Source: an uncultured Eubacteriales bacterium (GTDB lineage Bacteria; Bacillota; Clostridia; Christensenellales; Borkfalkiaceae). Taken from it: a stretch of 64,000 nt of DNA. Position 1 is the first letter of the stretch. Every line of letters starts with the position of its first letter. This document shows, one piece after another, positions 15,685 to 24,477 of the stretch. The position numbers and the translations under genes are program-made. The DNA lies in the NCBI GenBank assembly GCA_900542935.1, contig UQPN01000008.1:1-64000 (forward strand), given 5' to 3'. A model generated the notes under the pieces. The model was not told the DNA's origin, did not search any database, and saw nothing but the letters and a program-made list of their open reading frames with translations.

Positions 15685-16893
15685 TTATTCGGGCAGGAGC
15701 ATATCGTTTTGTTTAATCCAACCTTTTTTGCGGAACCATTCGGAAAGCAGCAGGTTTAACGCGGCGGGCAGAACAATCGTCAGCAAAACGATTCCGATAC
15801 AGCCGAGGGCGCCCGAAGTGTACTTGAACGAATCGAACACGCCTACCAGTCCGCTGGTGCCCATACCGCCGCCGCTGGCGCCGCATTTCACTTTGAAAAC
15901 GCAGGTGGAAAGCGGACCGAGAATCGCCGAAGAAAGAATCATCGGCAGCATGATTACGGGCTTTTTCATGATGTTGGGAATTTGCAGCATGCTGGTGCCC
16001 AAGCCCTGCGCGATAAGTCCGCTCCATTTGTTTTCGCGGAAGGAAGCCACGGCAAAGCCCACCATGTGGCACGCGCAACCCACCGTTGCCGCGCCGCCCG
16101 CAAGCAGCATTGCGTTGTACTGCGCTTCGGTAACGCCCGCCGCGCCGCTTGCATAGCCCGTTAAAATGGGGCTGGCAACCGAAATCCAGATTGCGGCGGA
16201 CGACGTGGGCATCGTAAGCACGACGCCCATGACGACGGCGATGACGACGCCCATGACGAACGGCGTTGCGTCCGTTGCGAACGCGATGAAATCGCCGAGC
16301 CGGCCGATCAGTTTAATGAAGGGATACGCCGCGAAAATTCCCGCAAACGATAAAAACAGCGCGCCGAGGGGAATTAAAATAATGTCGAGCTTCGTTTTGC
16401 CCGCGTACAGCGATACGATTTCGATGACGAGCATCGTGGCGACGTATGCGCCGATGGGGTTGCCGGGCGCGCCGAGCGCGATAGCCGAAAACGGCGCCGC
16501 GGCGGACGGGAAAAACTTTTCGGCAAACGCGCCTGCCATGCCGGCGACGGCGGCGGAGAAGATTAAAAGTTTCGTTTTTTTCAGCGCGTGCGCGATGCCC
16601 ACGCCGATACCGGCGCCCATCATGCTCTTCGCGATGTTCGAAATGCCCGTCAGCGTTCTTCCGAAATAATTGTCGGGAAACCAGCCTGCAATCATGGCGA
16701 GAATGGTGCCCGCGATGAGCGTTACGAACAAGCCTTGCGCCATGCCTGAAAACGCCGTGATGAAATAGCGCTTCGGCATGGCTTTGATATAGGTTTTGAT
16801 TTTTTCTTTCGCGGTAGATTTTTGCGCCGCGTCGGTTGTTTCTGCGGGCGTTTCCTGCCGGGGTTCGGGGGCGGGCTTTTCATGTTCTGCCAT
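15685..16893 (-). CDS. PTS EIIC-type (PTS_EIIC_2 family) membrane protein
   Basis: The ATG giving MAEHEKPAPEP follows GGAAGG; the frame extends upstream through its own promoter. The 402-residue product has a charged 40-residue cytoplasmic head and about nine membrane segments with Gly-rich loops (GAGIGVGIAHALKKTK, GCACHMVGFAVASF, GASGGGMGTSGLVG). These match the PTS_EIIC_2 family, stand-alone IIC-like permeases whose EIIA and EIIB partners are often absent. No IIA or IIB gene is nearby. Substrate unknown; some relatives are tied to regulatory rather than transport roles, so transport is inferred. Confidence 0.75.
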   Translation of the reverse strand: MAEHEKPAPEPRQETPAETTDAAQKSTAKEKIKTYIKAMPKRYFITAFSGMAQGLFVTLIAGTILAMIAGWFPDNYFGRTLTGISNIAKSMMGAGIGVGIAHALKKTKLLIFSAAVAGMAGAFAEKFFPSAAAPFSAIALGAPGNPIGAYVATMLVIEIVSLYAGKTKLDIILIPLGALFLSFAGIFAAYPFIKLIGRLGDFIAFATDATPFVMGVVIAVVMGVVLTMPTSSAAIWISVASPILTGYASGAAGVTEAQYNAMLLAGGAATVGCACHMVGFAVASFRENKWSGLIAQGLGTSMLQIPNIMKKPVIMLPMILSSAILGPLSTCVFKVKCGASGGGMGTSGLVGVFDSFKYTSGALGCIGIVLLTIVLPAALNLLLSEWFRKKGWIKQNDMLLPE

Positions 16894-16927
16894 GTTTGTA
16901 TACCTTCCGTAAAAAAATTTCGGTAAT

Positions 16928-16956
16928 ATAATAGCATTTTTTTTGAAATTAAGCAA
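16928..16956 (-). promoter_or_regulatory. Promoter of the IIC-like gene
   Basis: On the minus strand: TTGCTT, 17 nt, TATTAT, about 35 bases before the chosen start codon. Confidence 0.65.
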
Positions 16957-17040
16957 GCGAAACGGGGAGGACGAGGAAAAAACAGAAGAAAACCGAAAGA
17001 AAAAACGCGCGGAAAACGCAGAAAAGCGCCTGCCGACCGC

Positions 17041-17070
17041 TTGACGAATCGCGTGCGGATATGGTACAAT
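17041..17070 (+). promoter_or_regulatory. Promoter of thyA-folA
   Basis: TTGACG, 18 nt, TACAAT, ending 40 bases before the thyA start and divergent from the IIC-like promoter. Confidence 0.7.
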
Positions 17071-17109
17071 ATACATATATTTTTACGCGTTACGAAGGAG
17101 AACGGGACT

Positions 17110-17940
17110 ATGAGCAAGGCAGACGAGATATTTATTGCGAATATGACGGATATTATGGAAAACGGCGTGTGGGATACGAATCTGAACGTACGCCCGCACT
17201 GGGAGGACGGAACCCCCGCGCACACCGTAAAGAAATTCGGCGTGGTGAACCGTTATAACCTGCAGGAAGAATTTCCTATTCTGACGATTCGCCGCACGGC
17301 GTTTAAATCGTGCGTGGACGAGCTCTTATGGATCTGGCAGAAAAAAAGCAACAACGTGCACGATCTTCATTCGCATATCTGGGACAGCTGGGCGGACGAA
17401 AACGGTTCGATAGGCAAGGCGTACGGGTATCAGCTGGCGAAAAAGTCCGTTTATAAAGAGGGCGAATTCGATCAGGTGGACAGGGTGCTGTTCGATTTGA
17501 AAAACAACCCCGCTTCGCGGCGCATCATGACGAATATTTATAACTTCGAAGATCTGCACGAGATGAATCTGTATCCGTGCGCGTATTCGATGACGTTCAA
17601 CGTTTCGGGCGACACGCTGAACGGGATTCTGAATCAGCGTTCCAACGATATGCTTACGGCGAACAACTGGAACGTAACGCAGTATGCGGTGCTGCTTATC
17701 ATGCTGGCGCAGGTATCGGGGCTGAAAGCGGGCGAACTGGTGCACGTGATTGCCGACGCGCATATTTACGACAGACATATTCCGCTGGTGAAAGAAGTGC
17801 TGGAAAAACCGCGCCACGCCGCGCCGAAACTGATTGTAGATCCGTCCGTGAAGAATTTTTACGATTTCACGACGGATAGCTTCGCGCTGGAAAATTACGA
17901 GGCGGAAAAACTGGATAAAAAGATTCCCGTGGCGATTTGA
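17110..17940 (+). CDS. thyA: Thymidylate synthase
   Basis: ThyA methylates dUMP to dTMP using methylene-tetrahydrofolate, producing dihydrofolate. The 276-residue product has RTAFKSCVDELLWIWQ, the catalytic Cys in LYPCAYSM, the nucleotide-binding NQRSNDM and the C-terminal DRHIPL and FYDFTTD segments. The residue after the catalytic Cys is Ala rather than His, as in the Bacillus subtilis ThyA/phage-type branch rather than the ThyB branch. The start follows AAGGAG and the promoter excludes the longer frame. folA follows 24 bases later, so the dihydrofolate made is recycled by the next product. Confidence 0.97.
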   Translation: MSKADEIFIANMTDIMENGVWDTNLNVRPHWEDGTPAHTVKKFGVVNRYNLQEEFPILTIRRTAFKSCVDELLWIWQKKSNNVHDLHSHIWDSWADENGSIGKAYGYQLAKKSVYKEGEFDQVDRVLFDLKNNPASRRIMTNIYNFEDLHEMNLYPCAYSMTFNVSGDTLNGILNQRSNDMLTANNWNVTQYAVLLIMLAQVSGLKAGELVHVIADAHIYDRHIPLVKEVLEKPRHAAPKLIVDPSVKNFYDFTTDSFALENYEAEKLDKKIPVAI

Positions 17941-17964
17941 AAAACAAAAAAAGGAGCAAAAAAA

Positions 17965-18480
17965 ATGATTCGGGCGATTTTGCACGCAGATAAAAACTGG
18001 GGCATCGGCAAAAAAAACACTCTGATGTTTTCGTTGCCGAAAGATATGAAATTTTTCCGCGAAACCACGTCGGGGCATACGGTGGTGCTGGGCGAAAACA
18101 CGCTGAAATCGTTTCCGGGCGGGAAACCGTTGAAAAACAGAAAGCATATCGTGTTATCGCCGGACGCGGTGCGGGACGATTGCGAAATCGTAAGGAATCT
18201 GGACGAGGCGAAAGCGGCGATGAAACGCGCGGAAGAAAGCGGCGAGGACGTGTACGTGATCGGCGGGGCTTCCGTGTATAAGCAACTTCTGCCGTACTGC
18301 GACGAGGTGTACGTAACGAAAGCGGACGCGGACGGCGGGGCGGATACGTTTTTTCCGAATCTGGACGTCGTCGACGGCGAAAAGAACTTCGCGTGCGTGA
18401 AACAGAGCGAACCCGAAGAGGACAACGGGATTACGATTACGTTCTGCACATATAAAAACAACGCTCCGTTGCCGCTGTAA
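17965..18480 (+). CDS. folA: Dihydrofolate reductase
   Basis: The 171-residue DHFR reduces dihydrofolate to tetrahydrofolate with NADPH. It has the N-terminal ADKNWGIGKKNTLMFSLP region with the Trp and the M20-loop, the ETTSGHTVVLGENT strand, and the C-terminal VYVIGGASVYKQLLP nucleotide-binding motif. Spacing to thyA and an AAAGGAG site show an operon. Glu or Asp of the active site corresponds to the DMKFFRETT helix. Nothing unusual. Confidence 0.95.
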   Translation: MIRAILHADKNWGIGKKNTLMFSLPKDMKFFRETTSGHTVVLGENTLKSFPGGKPLKNRKHIVLSPDAVRDDCEIVRNLDEAKAAMKRAEESGEDVYVIGGASVYKQLLPYCDEVYVTKADADGGADTFFPNLDVVDGEKNFACVKQSEPEEDNGITITFCTYKNNAPLPL

Positions 18481-18564
18481 GGCGCCGGGCGGAATTTTTT
18501 GCCGCTTGGGCGGGGAAAAATAAAGAAAAAAGTAAAAAAATTTTTGCAATGCGGTGAAAAATCG

Positions 18565-18593
18565 TTGCCAAAGAGCCGAAAAAGGTATAAAAT
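18565..18593 (+). promoter_or_regulatory. Promoter of typA
   Basis: TTGCCA, 17 nt, TAAAAT (the overlapping TATAAA would give a 15-nt spacer), about 40 bases before the typA start. Confidence 0.6.
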
Positions 18594-18632
18594 ATTCTGC
18601 GTATATAATTTAAAGACTTGGAGAAAAATACA

Positions 18633-20462
18633 GTGATCAGAGAAGATTTAAGAAACGTTGCGATTATCGCGCACGTAGACCACGGCAAAACGACGCTTGT
18701 AAACCAAATGTTGCAGCAGGGCGGTATGTTCCGTGAAAATCAGCAGGTGCAGGACCGCGTGATGGATTCCAACGCGCTGGAGCGCGAACGCGGAATCACG
18801 ATTCTTGCGAAAAACACTTCCGCGCACTATAAGGGCGTGAAAATCAATATTGTGGACACGCCGGGACACGCGGATTTTTCGGGCGAAGTGGAGCGCGTTT
18901 TAAAGATGGTGAACGGCGCGCTGATTCTGGTAGACGCGGCGGAGGGGCCTTTGCCGCAGACGCGTTTCGTAATGCAGAAGGCGCTGGAACTGGGGCTGAA
19001 ACTGATTATCGTAATCAATAAAGTAGACCGCCCCGACGCGCGTATTTCCGAAGTGGTGGACGAAGTGCTGGAACTGATGATGGACCTTGACGCCACGGAC
19101 GAACAGCTGGAAAGCCCGATTGTGTACTGCTGCGGCAGAACGGGAACCTCTTCTTTGACGCCCGATAAGCAAGAGCCGAATTTAAACCCGCTGTTCGATA
19201 CCATTTTATCGCACATTCCGCCGATGGATATGGACGTGGAAGGTCCTACGCAGCTGCTTGTTTCGTGCATCGATTACAACGAATTCGTGGGGCGCATCGG
19301 CATCGGCAGAATAGAACGGGGCGTGGCGCGTACGAACGAGCCTGTTTCCGTGTGCAATTACAACGATAAAAAAGTGCGTACGAACCAGAAAATCGTAACG
19401 CTTTATCAGATCGAAGGGCTCGACCGCGTGCCCGTGGAATCGGCGAAGGCGGGCGACATCGTGGTATTTTCCGGCATCGAAGGGCTGAACATCGGCGATA
19501 CCGTTTGTCAGCCGAACGCCGTGGAGCCCGTGCAGTTCGTAAAAATCGAGGATCCGACGGTGGAAATGACGTTCTCCGTGAACGACAGTCCGTTTGCCGG
19601 CAAAGAAGGAAAGTTCGTAACCACCCGTCAGTTGCGCGAAAGACTGTATAAAGAACTGCTGCGCGACGTTTCTCTGCGCGTAAACGATACGGACAGCGCG
19701 GATTCGTTCCGCGTGTGCGGCAGAGGCGAAATGCATCTTTCCATCCTGATAGAAACGATGCGCCGCGAGGGGTACGAATTTCAGGTTTCCACGCCGCGCG
19801 TATTGTATAAGGAAATCGACGGCGTGCGCCACGAACCGATCGAACGACTGGTGGTGGACGTGCCCGAAGATATGACGGGCCCCGTGTTTTCGGCGATGGG
19901 CAACAGAAAAGGTACGCTGTTGCATATGAACGCCATGGGCAGCCGCATGCGGCTGGAATTTGCCGTGCCGTCGCGCGGACTCTTCGGGTATAAGAGCGAA
20001 TTTTTAACCGATACAAAAGGGCAGGGCATCATGAACTCCATTTTCTACGGATACGAGCCGTACAAGGGAGATATGCAGCGCCGGAATACCGGTTCGCTGG
20101 TGGCGTTTGAAACGGGCGAAGCGGTTACTTACGGGTTGTTCAACGCACAGGGCAGAGGCACGCTGTTTATTACGCCGGGCACGCCCGTATACGAAGGCAT
20201 GGTGATAGGCTATACCAACCTTGCCGACGATATCAACGTGAACGTGTGCAAAACCAAGCATCTGACGAATACCCGTTCATCGAACAGCGACGACGCGCTG
20301 ACGCTGATTCCCGTGAGCAAAATGAGCCTTGAAGAGTGCCTTGAATTCATCAACGACGACGAACTTCTGGAAGTAACGCCGAAATCGCTGCGTATCCGCA
20401 AGAGAATTTTAGACAGCGAGCTGAGAGCAAAGGCGAGATTCAAAGAGAAAAACATGAAATAA
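18633..20462 (+). CDS. typA: Ribosome-binding GTPase TypA/BipA
   Basis: The GTG that gives VIREDLRNVAIIAHVDHGKT follows TTGGAG at 9 nt and matches the usual N-terminus of this family; a TTG 15 nt upstream overlaps that site. The 609-residue product is a translational GTPase: G1 AHVDHGKTTL, switch ERGITILAKN, G3 DTPGHADF, G4 NKVDRPDA. EF-G-like domains III and V and the BipA-specific C-terminal domain follow. It aids 50S assembly and stress or cold growth. Single gene with its own promoter and terminator. Confidence 0.96.
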   Translation: MIREDLRNVAIIAHVDHGKTTLVNQMLQQGGMFRENQQVQDRVMDSNALERERGITILAKNTSAHYKGVKINIVDTPGHADFSGEVERVLKMVNGALILVDAAEGPLPQTRFVMQKALELGLKLIIVINKVDRPDARISEVVDEVLELMMDLDATDEQLESPIVYCCGRTGTSSLTPDKQEPNLNPLFDTILSHIPPMDMDVEGPTQLLVSCIDYNEFVGRIGIGRIERGVARTNEPVSVCNYNDKKVRTNQKIVTLYQIEGLDRVPVESAKAGDIVVFSGIEGLNIGDTVCQPNAVEPVQFVKIEDPTVEMTFSVNDSPFAGKEGKFVTTRQLRERLYKELLRDVSLRVNDTDSADSFRVCGRGEMHLSILIETMRREGYEFQVSTPRVLYKEIDGVRHEPIERLVVDVPEDMTGPVFSAMGNRKGTLLHMNAMGSRMRLEFAVPSRGLFGYKSEFLTDTKGQGIMNSIFYGYEPYKGDMQRRNTGSLVAFETGEAVTYGLFNAQGRGTLFITPGTPVYEGMVIGYTNLADDINVNVCKTKHLTNTRSSNSDDALTLIPVSKMSLEECLEFINDDELLEVTPKSLRIRKRILDSELRAKARFKEKNMK

Positions 20463-20479
20463 ATTTCGCGTTTATGCAG

Positions 20480-20508
20480 CCTTCCCCGAAACGGGGAAGG
20501 CGTTTGTT
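20480..20508 (+). terminator. Terminator of typA
   Basis: A perfect 10-bp stem (GCCTTCCCCG with CGGGGAAGGC), AAA loop, then GTTTGTTT, 18 bases after the stop. Confidence 0.85.
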
Positions 20509-20580
20509 TGCGTGAAGGAAAAATATGGGTTTGAAACGATTTTTTTTCATAAGACGCGTTTTTTTCGCATACGATAAGGT

Positions 20581-20832
20581 ATGCAGGAAACAAATCATTC
20601 GATTCAGATAGACAACAGAAAAAGTATCACGGCGACGGGCATAGAGGCGGTGAAAAGTTTTTCGCCGTCGAAAATCGAATTGAGTCTTTCGGGTACGAAA
20701 ACCACGCTGACGTTTTTCGGAAACGATTTTAAGATCATCGGTTTTTCGAAAGAGAGCGGTACGTTCCGCGCCGGCGGCGTAACCGATTCGTTTCGTTACG
20801 GCGGTTCGCTCCGTTCGAAGCTGTTCCGCTGA
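20581..20832 (+). CDS. yabP: Sporulation protein YabP
   Basis: An 83-residue YabP-family protein with the characteristic HSIQIDNRKSITATGIEAV opening and a beta-rich body (LTFFGNDFKIIGFS, SFRYGG). YabP is made in the mother cell and is needed with YabQ for spore cortex assembly. The ATG has only a very close AAGG, and CATACGAT, a possible sigma-E -10 box, ends just 5 bases before it. Either the transcript is almost leaderless or the promoter reading is wrong. yabQ follows 17 bases later. Confidence 0.88.
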   Translation: MQETNHSIQIDNRKSITATGIEAVKSFSPSKIELSLSGTKTTLTFFGNDFKIIGFSKESGTFRAGGVTDSFRYGGSLRSKLFR

Positions 20833-20849
20833 CGGCGGAGGAAAGCGTT

Positions 20850-21311
20850 ATGGATTCGGCGGCGCAGTTGCCCGCGTTTTTGTGCCTTGCGGCGGCGGGC
20901 GCGGCGGCGGGATTGATTTACGATGTTTTGTCGCCGCTGCGGTTTTCGAAAATTTCCGCATTTATAGCGGACGTGCTTTTCTTTCTTCTGGCGGCGGTTT
21001 TGTATGTGCTGATCGCCACGTTCTGTCGTCTGCCCGATTTTCGCTTGTACGCGTATTTCGCGATGACGGCGGGATTTATAATATATTTGAAAAGTATGCG
21101 CTCAGTGGTTGCATTTTTCGGAAAAATGTGCTATAATACATGTGTAAAGGCACAAAAAAGGCTGTTTGAGCCTCTTTTTCGTGCTGCGGCCGCGAAATTT
21201 TCACAAAAAAAACAAAAAAGAAAATCGGCGCGGAGAAAAAAATCCGAAGAAAAATCAAAACGCACGCGCGGAAAAATCGTTCGCGCGGCAAGGAAAAAGG
21301 TTAGCTTATGA
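20850..21311 (+). CDS. yabQ: Spore cortex biosynthesis membrane protein YabQ
   Basis: A 153-residue protein with three to four hydrophobic segments in the first 85 residues (LPAFLCLAAAGAAAGLIYDV, VLFFLLAAVLYVLIA) and a very basic Lys/Arg tail, the layout of YabQ. In spore formers it localises to the forespore outer membrane and is required for cortex. Order yabP-yabQ-divIC is the standard Firmicute order. The basic coding tail also contains a consensus promoter and a terminator-like hairpin. It overlaps divIC by 4 bases. Confidence 0.85.
   Translation: MDSAAQLPAFLCLAAAGAAAGLIYDVLSPLRFSKISAFIADVLFFLLAAVLYVLIATFCRLPDFRLYAYFAMTAGFIIYLKSMRSVVAFFGKMCYNTCVKAQKRLFEPLFRAAAAKFSQKKQKRKSARRKKSEEKSKRTRGKIVRAARKKVSL
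21109..21137 (+). promoter_or_regulatory. Sigma-A-type promoter inside yabQ
   Basis: TTGCAT, 17 nt, TATAAT within the yabQ coding region, about 170 bases before divIC. It would let divIC and the following genes be transcribed in vegetative cells, separately from sporulation genes upstream. Confidence 0.6.
21155..21180 (+). terminator. Terminator-like hairpin just after the internal promoter
   Basis: A tract of six As, stem AGGCT/AGCCT with loop GTTTG, then CTTTTT. It begins about 12 nt after the expected start of the internal transcript. It is inside yabQ codons, so it may be only coincidence; if real it would attenuate divIC. Confidence 0.35.
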
Positions 21312-21565
21312 CGCAGGAAAAGATGAAAAGAACGGTGATCGCATCGGTTGTTGCCGCAACGCTGCTTGTTGCGGTGCTGATTGCCGTGCTTATTTATCAG
21401 GTGGTATCGATTTCCGTGCATAACAAGCGTATTGCGAAAGCGGAAGAAGAAATCGCGCGCTTGCAGGAAACGATCGATCGCCGGGAAAACGACTTGGATT
21501 ATTATCTTTCTCTGATAGGGAAGGAACATTTGCTTTACGCCAACGGGTACAAAAAAGGAAGTTGA
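21308..21565 (+). CDS. divIC: Septum formation initiator, DivIC/FtsB family
   Basis: An 85-residue bitopic protein: a short cytoplasmic head, one membrane segment at about residues 9-32 and an extracellular coiled coil (KAEEEIARLQETIDRRENDL), ending in the short LIGKEHLLYANGY segment typical of DivIC. It works with DivIB and FtsL at the division septum. It starts within the end of yabQ (4-base overlap). The downstream gene overlaps the end of the frame only if its first in-frame start were used, which I do not favour. Confidence 0.85.
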   Translation: MTQEKMKRTVIASVVAATLLVAVLIAVLIYQVVSISVHNKRIAKAEEEIARLQETIDRRENDLDYYLSLIGKEHLLYANGYKKGS

Positions 21566-21627
21566 TTTTACGATATTCCGGGGTACGGCGGCAGGGAAAA
21601 ACCATTGCCGCGAGGAGAGGAAAACAG

Positions 21628-22524
21628 ATGAATAACGAAATATTCCGCGGTAAAAGCGCGGTGATCGACGTGGGGTCAAATTCCGTTCGCCTGATGTTTA
21701 CGGCGGACGGAAAAGTTTTATATAAAACGCTTGAAACAACGCGCCTCGGCGAGGGGCTGGCGTTTTCGCCGCGGCTGAAAGACGACGCGATGCGCCGCAC
21801 GGCGGAGGCGATTTCCGCGTTTGTCGCAAGGGCGAAAGCCGGGGGCGCGGAACGGATTTTCGCTTATGCCACGGCGGCGGTACGCGAGGCGGAAAACCGC
21901 GGGGAGTTTCTGGAACTCGTGAAAAATTCGTGCGGGGTACTGCCCGACGTGATCGACGGGGAAGCGGAAGCGGCGCTGGGGATGGACGGGGCGCTGAACG
22001 GGGCGGACGGCGCCACGATAGACGTAGGCGGTGCAAGTACGGAAATCGCGGTGCGCGTCGGAGGAAAAACGGCGTATAAAAAAAGCGTTCCCGTAGGCGT
22101 GGTTCGTATCAAAGATATGTGCGGACGGGACGTGGCGGAGATAAAAAAACTGTGTGAAAAATACGTAAGCGGTTTCAACGGCGCGAAAACGGTTATAAAT
22201 CAAGCGGGGGGCAGGACGGTTGCCATCGGCGGCACCGCCACCACGCTGGGCGCGAGAAAAGCGGGGTTGAAATCGTACGACGGGCAGAAAGTTACGGGCG
22301 TTTTTCTTGAACAAAGCGATTTGCGCAATTACGCGAAAGCGTTTTTAACGTTGCCCGTGAGAGAAATCGCAAAGCTGCCCTGCATGCCGGAAAAACGTGC
22401 GGACGTCATCGGCGGGGGCGCGGCGTGGCTGTATATGATAACGGAATCGCTCGGATTGCCGGGAATTACCGTAAGCGACGAGGACAATCTGGAAGGGTAC
22501 GCGCGGCTGAAAGGTATTTTATAA
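21628..22524 (+). CDS. Ppx/GppA family phosphatase
   Basis: I chose the ATG giving MNNEIFRGKSAVIDVGSN, behind GGAGAGG. The 298-residue product has the ASKHA-fold signatures of exopolyphosphatase/guanosine pentaphosphatase: DVGSNSVRLMF at the N-terminus, YATAAVREAENR, and the phosphate-binding IDVGGASTEI. Length fits the short Ppx without the C-terminal HD domain. It removes phosphate from polyphosphate or pppGpp. A (p)ppGpp synthetase gene lies two genes downstream, so a role in alarmone metabolism is plausible but unproven. Confidence 0.88.
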   Translation: MNNEIFRGKSAVIDVGSNSVRLMFTADGKVLYKTLETTRLGEGLAFSPRLKDDAMRRTAEAISAFVARAKAGGAERIFAYATAAVREAENRGEFLELVKNSCGVLPDVIDGEAEAALGMDGALNGADGATIDVGGASTEIAVRVGGKTAYKKSVPVGVVRIKDMCGRDVAEIKKLCEKYVSGFNGAKTVINQAGGRTVAIGGTATTLGARKAGLKSYDGQKVTGVFLEQSDLRNYAKAFLTLPVREIAKLPCMPEKRADVIGGGAAWLYMITESLGLPGITVSDEDNLEGYARLKGIL

Positions 22525-22576
22525 TTTTTTGCCGTAAGACGGCGCGAAAGAAAAATAAACGATAAGGAGAAAGACG

Positions 22577-23698
22577 GTGAAACGGTTTTTTGTTAACGTA
22601 TATGCGATAACGCTTGCGCTTTTGTGCGCGGCGGGATTTGCCGTCGCGGCATTTTTCGCGTATACGGGTTTCGGTTCGTCCGGGCTTTGGCTCTGCCTTG
22701 CGGGCGGCGTGCTTTCTCTGTTTTTCGCTCCGTTTTATCACGAAACGGGGCATATTGTTTTTGCGCGTTCCAAAGGATTTTTTGTGGTATCCTGGAAAAT
22801 CTGTTTTCTGAAATACGACGGAGCGGACGGCAGGAAGAAAATTTCGTTCTGTTCTCCGTTTGCCGCGGACAGCACGCAGGCGGTGCCGGAACAGGCGTTT
22901 GCGGATATGAAAAAGCGCGCGGCGGCGTATACGGCGGGCGGATTGTTGTTCGGCGGGGCGTTTTTGCTTACGATCATCGTAGCGGCGGCGGTGCTCGGCG
23001 GATATGCCGGGGCGTTTGTCCTGTTCGGCGCGTTGCCGTATGCGGCGTATCTGTTTTTGCTGAATCTGCCGCCGTTTGAATATGCGGGCGGAAAAACGGA
23101 TATGCGCGTTTTATGCGATATTCTGAAGGACAAGCCGTACGGAGTCAGACTGATTGCGGCGATGAACGCGCAGGGCGAGCTGGCGAGCGGCAAACCGTAT
23201 TCCGCAATCGATAAAAACTATCTTGAAAATCTGCCCGTGATCGCCGAGGACGAGCCGCTGTTTGTCCTGAACGAATTTTATTCGTATTATGCGGCGGCGG
23301 AACTGCGGGATTACGAAGCGGCGGCGAAACATATCAATCGCATCGCGTTGTTATCTCCGTATCTGACGGTTGAAGAACAGCGCGCGGCGCTTTGCGAACT
23401 GACTTATTTAAACGCGCTGTTAAGCGACGAAACGCAGGCGGATAAATGCTTTGCGGCGCTTTCTTACGGCGCGGAAAACGCGGAAAAAAACGAAAAATCC
23501 GTGGAAGCGCGCTCGACGTGTGCGGAAAACAGGGCAGCCGCGGCATATTATGTAATGCGGGGCGATTTGCCTGCGGCGGAAAAGGCGTTGTCGGCTGCGG
23601 TAAAATGTGCGGAACAAGAAAGATTCAAAGGCGCGGCGGCAAGCGAAAGATTGCTTTCGGAGCCGTTGAAAGAGCGGCTTGACGAGTTGAAAGCATAA
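22577..23698 (+). CDS. Membrane protein with HExxH motif, possible M50-like intramembrane protease
   Basis: Starts with GTG behind AAGGAG. The 373-residue product has about four membrane segments in the first 180 residues. HETGH at residues 55-59 lies just after the second segment, as in M50/site-2 proteases. A later LLNLPPFEYAGGKTD stretch, also next to a membrane segment, resembles the N-x-x-P...D motif that supplies the third zinc ligand. Residues 190-373 are soluble and Ala/Glu-rich helical, possibly TPR-like. Not SpoIVFB or RseP in layout. Protease function is inference from two motifs; the family is unknown to me. Confidence 0.65.
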   Translation: MKRFFVNVYAITLALLCAAGFAVAAFFAYTGFGSSGLWLCLAGGVLSLFFAPFYHETGHIVFARSKGFFVVSWKICFLKYDGADGRKKISFCSPFAADSTQAVPEQAFADMKKRAAAYTAGGLLFGGAFLLTIIVAAAVLGGYAGAFVLFGALPYAAYLFLLNLPPFEYAGGKTDMRVLCDILKDKPYGVRLIAAMNAQGELASGKPYSAIDKNYLENLPVIAEDEPLFVLNEFYSYYAAAELRDYEAAAKHINRIALLSPYLTVEEQRAALCELTYLNALLSDETQADKCFAALSYGAENAEKNEKSVEARSTCAENRAAAAYYVMRGDLPAAEKALSAAVKCAEQERFKGAAASERLLSEPLKERLDELKA

Positions 23699-23737
23699 AT
23701 GCCCGGAAAGAAAAATCGAAATGAAAGGGGGGCAATC

Positions 23738-24448
23738 GTGGCAGTTACGGATAATCAACAGTTGTCGTTTGTCGGAAAAGGCAAAAAAAATCAGCCGACG
23801 GAAGATTTTTTAAAGGAATACGCGCGCGTAAAGCCGCTGTATTCGGGCGCGCTGAAAACGGCGTGTTCCCGTTTCGAAATTCTGGACGACGAATTTTCGA
23901 TGACGCACGGGCACGATCCGATTCACCATATCGAAAGCCGCCTGAAAACGGCGGAAAGTTGTTATGAAAAACTGAAGCGGCGGGGGTATAAGCAGGCGCC
24001 GGAAAATCTGAAACAACTGACGGACATTGCCGGCGTGCGCGTGGTGTGCGGATATATCGAGGATATTTATAAAATCGCGCGGGTGTTTCTCAATCAGCAC
24101 GACGTACGGTTGCTGCGGCAGAAAGATTATATCAGAAATCCCAAGCCGAACGGGTACAGAAGTCTGCATCTGATTGTGGAAGTGCCGGTGGCGCTTTCGT
24201 TTGTGGCGACTTCGGTGCCCGTGGAAATACAGCTGAGAACGATTTCGATGAACATGTGGGCGAGTCTGGAACACGAAGTTTCGTATAAAGCGGGGGCGGA
24301 GCTGAAAAAATCGGCGTTTACCGAGCTGAAAGCGTGCGCGGACGATTTGTTCGGCGTGGAAGAGCGAATGCAGAAAATCTGCGGAGATATACGCGCGCTG
24401 AACGCGCCGCCACAAGAGAACAACCCTGAAAAAAATTCCGTAAAATAA
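23738..24448 (+). CDS. relQ: Small alarmone (p)ppGpp synthetase, RelQ-like
   Basis: The GTG that gives VAVTDNQQLSFVG follows AAAGGGGGG and is preferred over an ATG 39 nt upstream that has no site. The 236-residue product has one RelA/SpoT synthetase domain: HHIESRLKTAESCYEKL, LTDIAGVRVVC, YIRNPKPNGYRSLHLIV (G-loop and substrate-binding motif) and EIQLRT with MWASLEHE. There is no HD hydrolase, TGS or ACT domain, so it is a stand-alone synthetase that makes ppGpp from GTP or GDP, RelQ/YjbM type. Context with a Ppx/GppA protein is consistent. Confidence 0.9.
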   Translation: MAVTDNQQLSFVGKGKKNQPTEDFLKEYARVKPLYSGALKTACSRFEILDDEFSMTHGHDPIHHIESRLKTAESCYEKLKRRGYKQAPENLKQLTDIAGVRVVCGYIEDIYKIARVFLNQHDVRLLRQKDYIRNPKPNGYRSLHLIVEVPVALSFVATSVPVEIQLRTISMNMWASLEHEVSYKAGAELKKSAFTELKACADDLFGVEERMQKICGDIRALNAPPQENNPEKNSVK

Positions 24449-24477
24449 GCGGAAAGGAAACGGATAAGATACGGAAG

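Noticed and set aside
18618..18632. TTG start of typA
   Set aside because: It overlaps the Shine-Dalgarno sequence; the GTG 15 bases later fits both the spacing and the usual N-terminus of the family.
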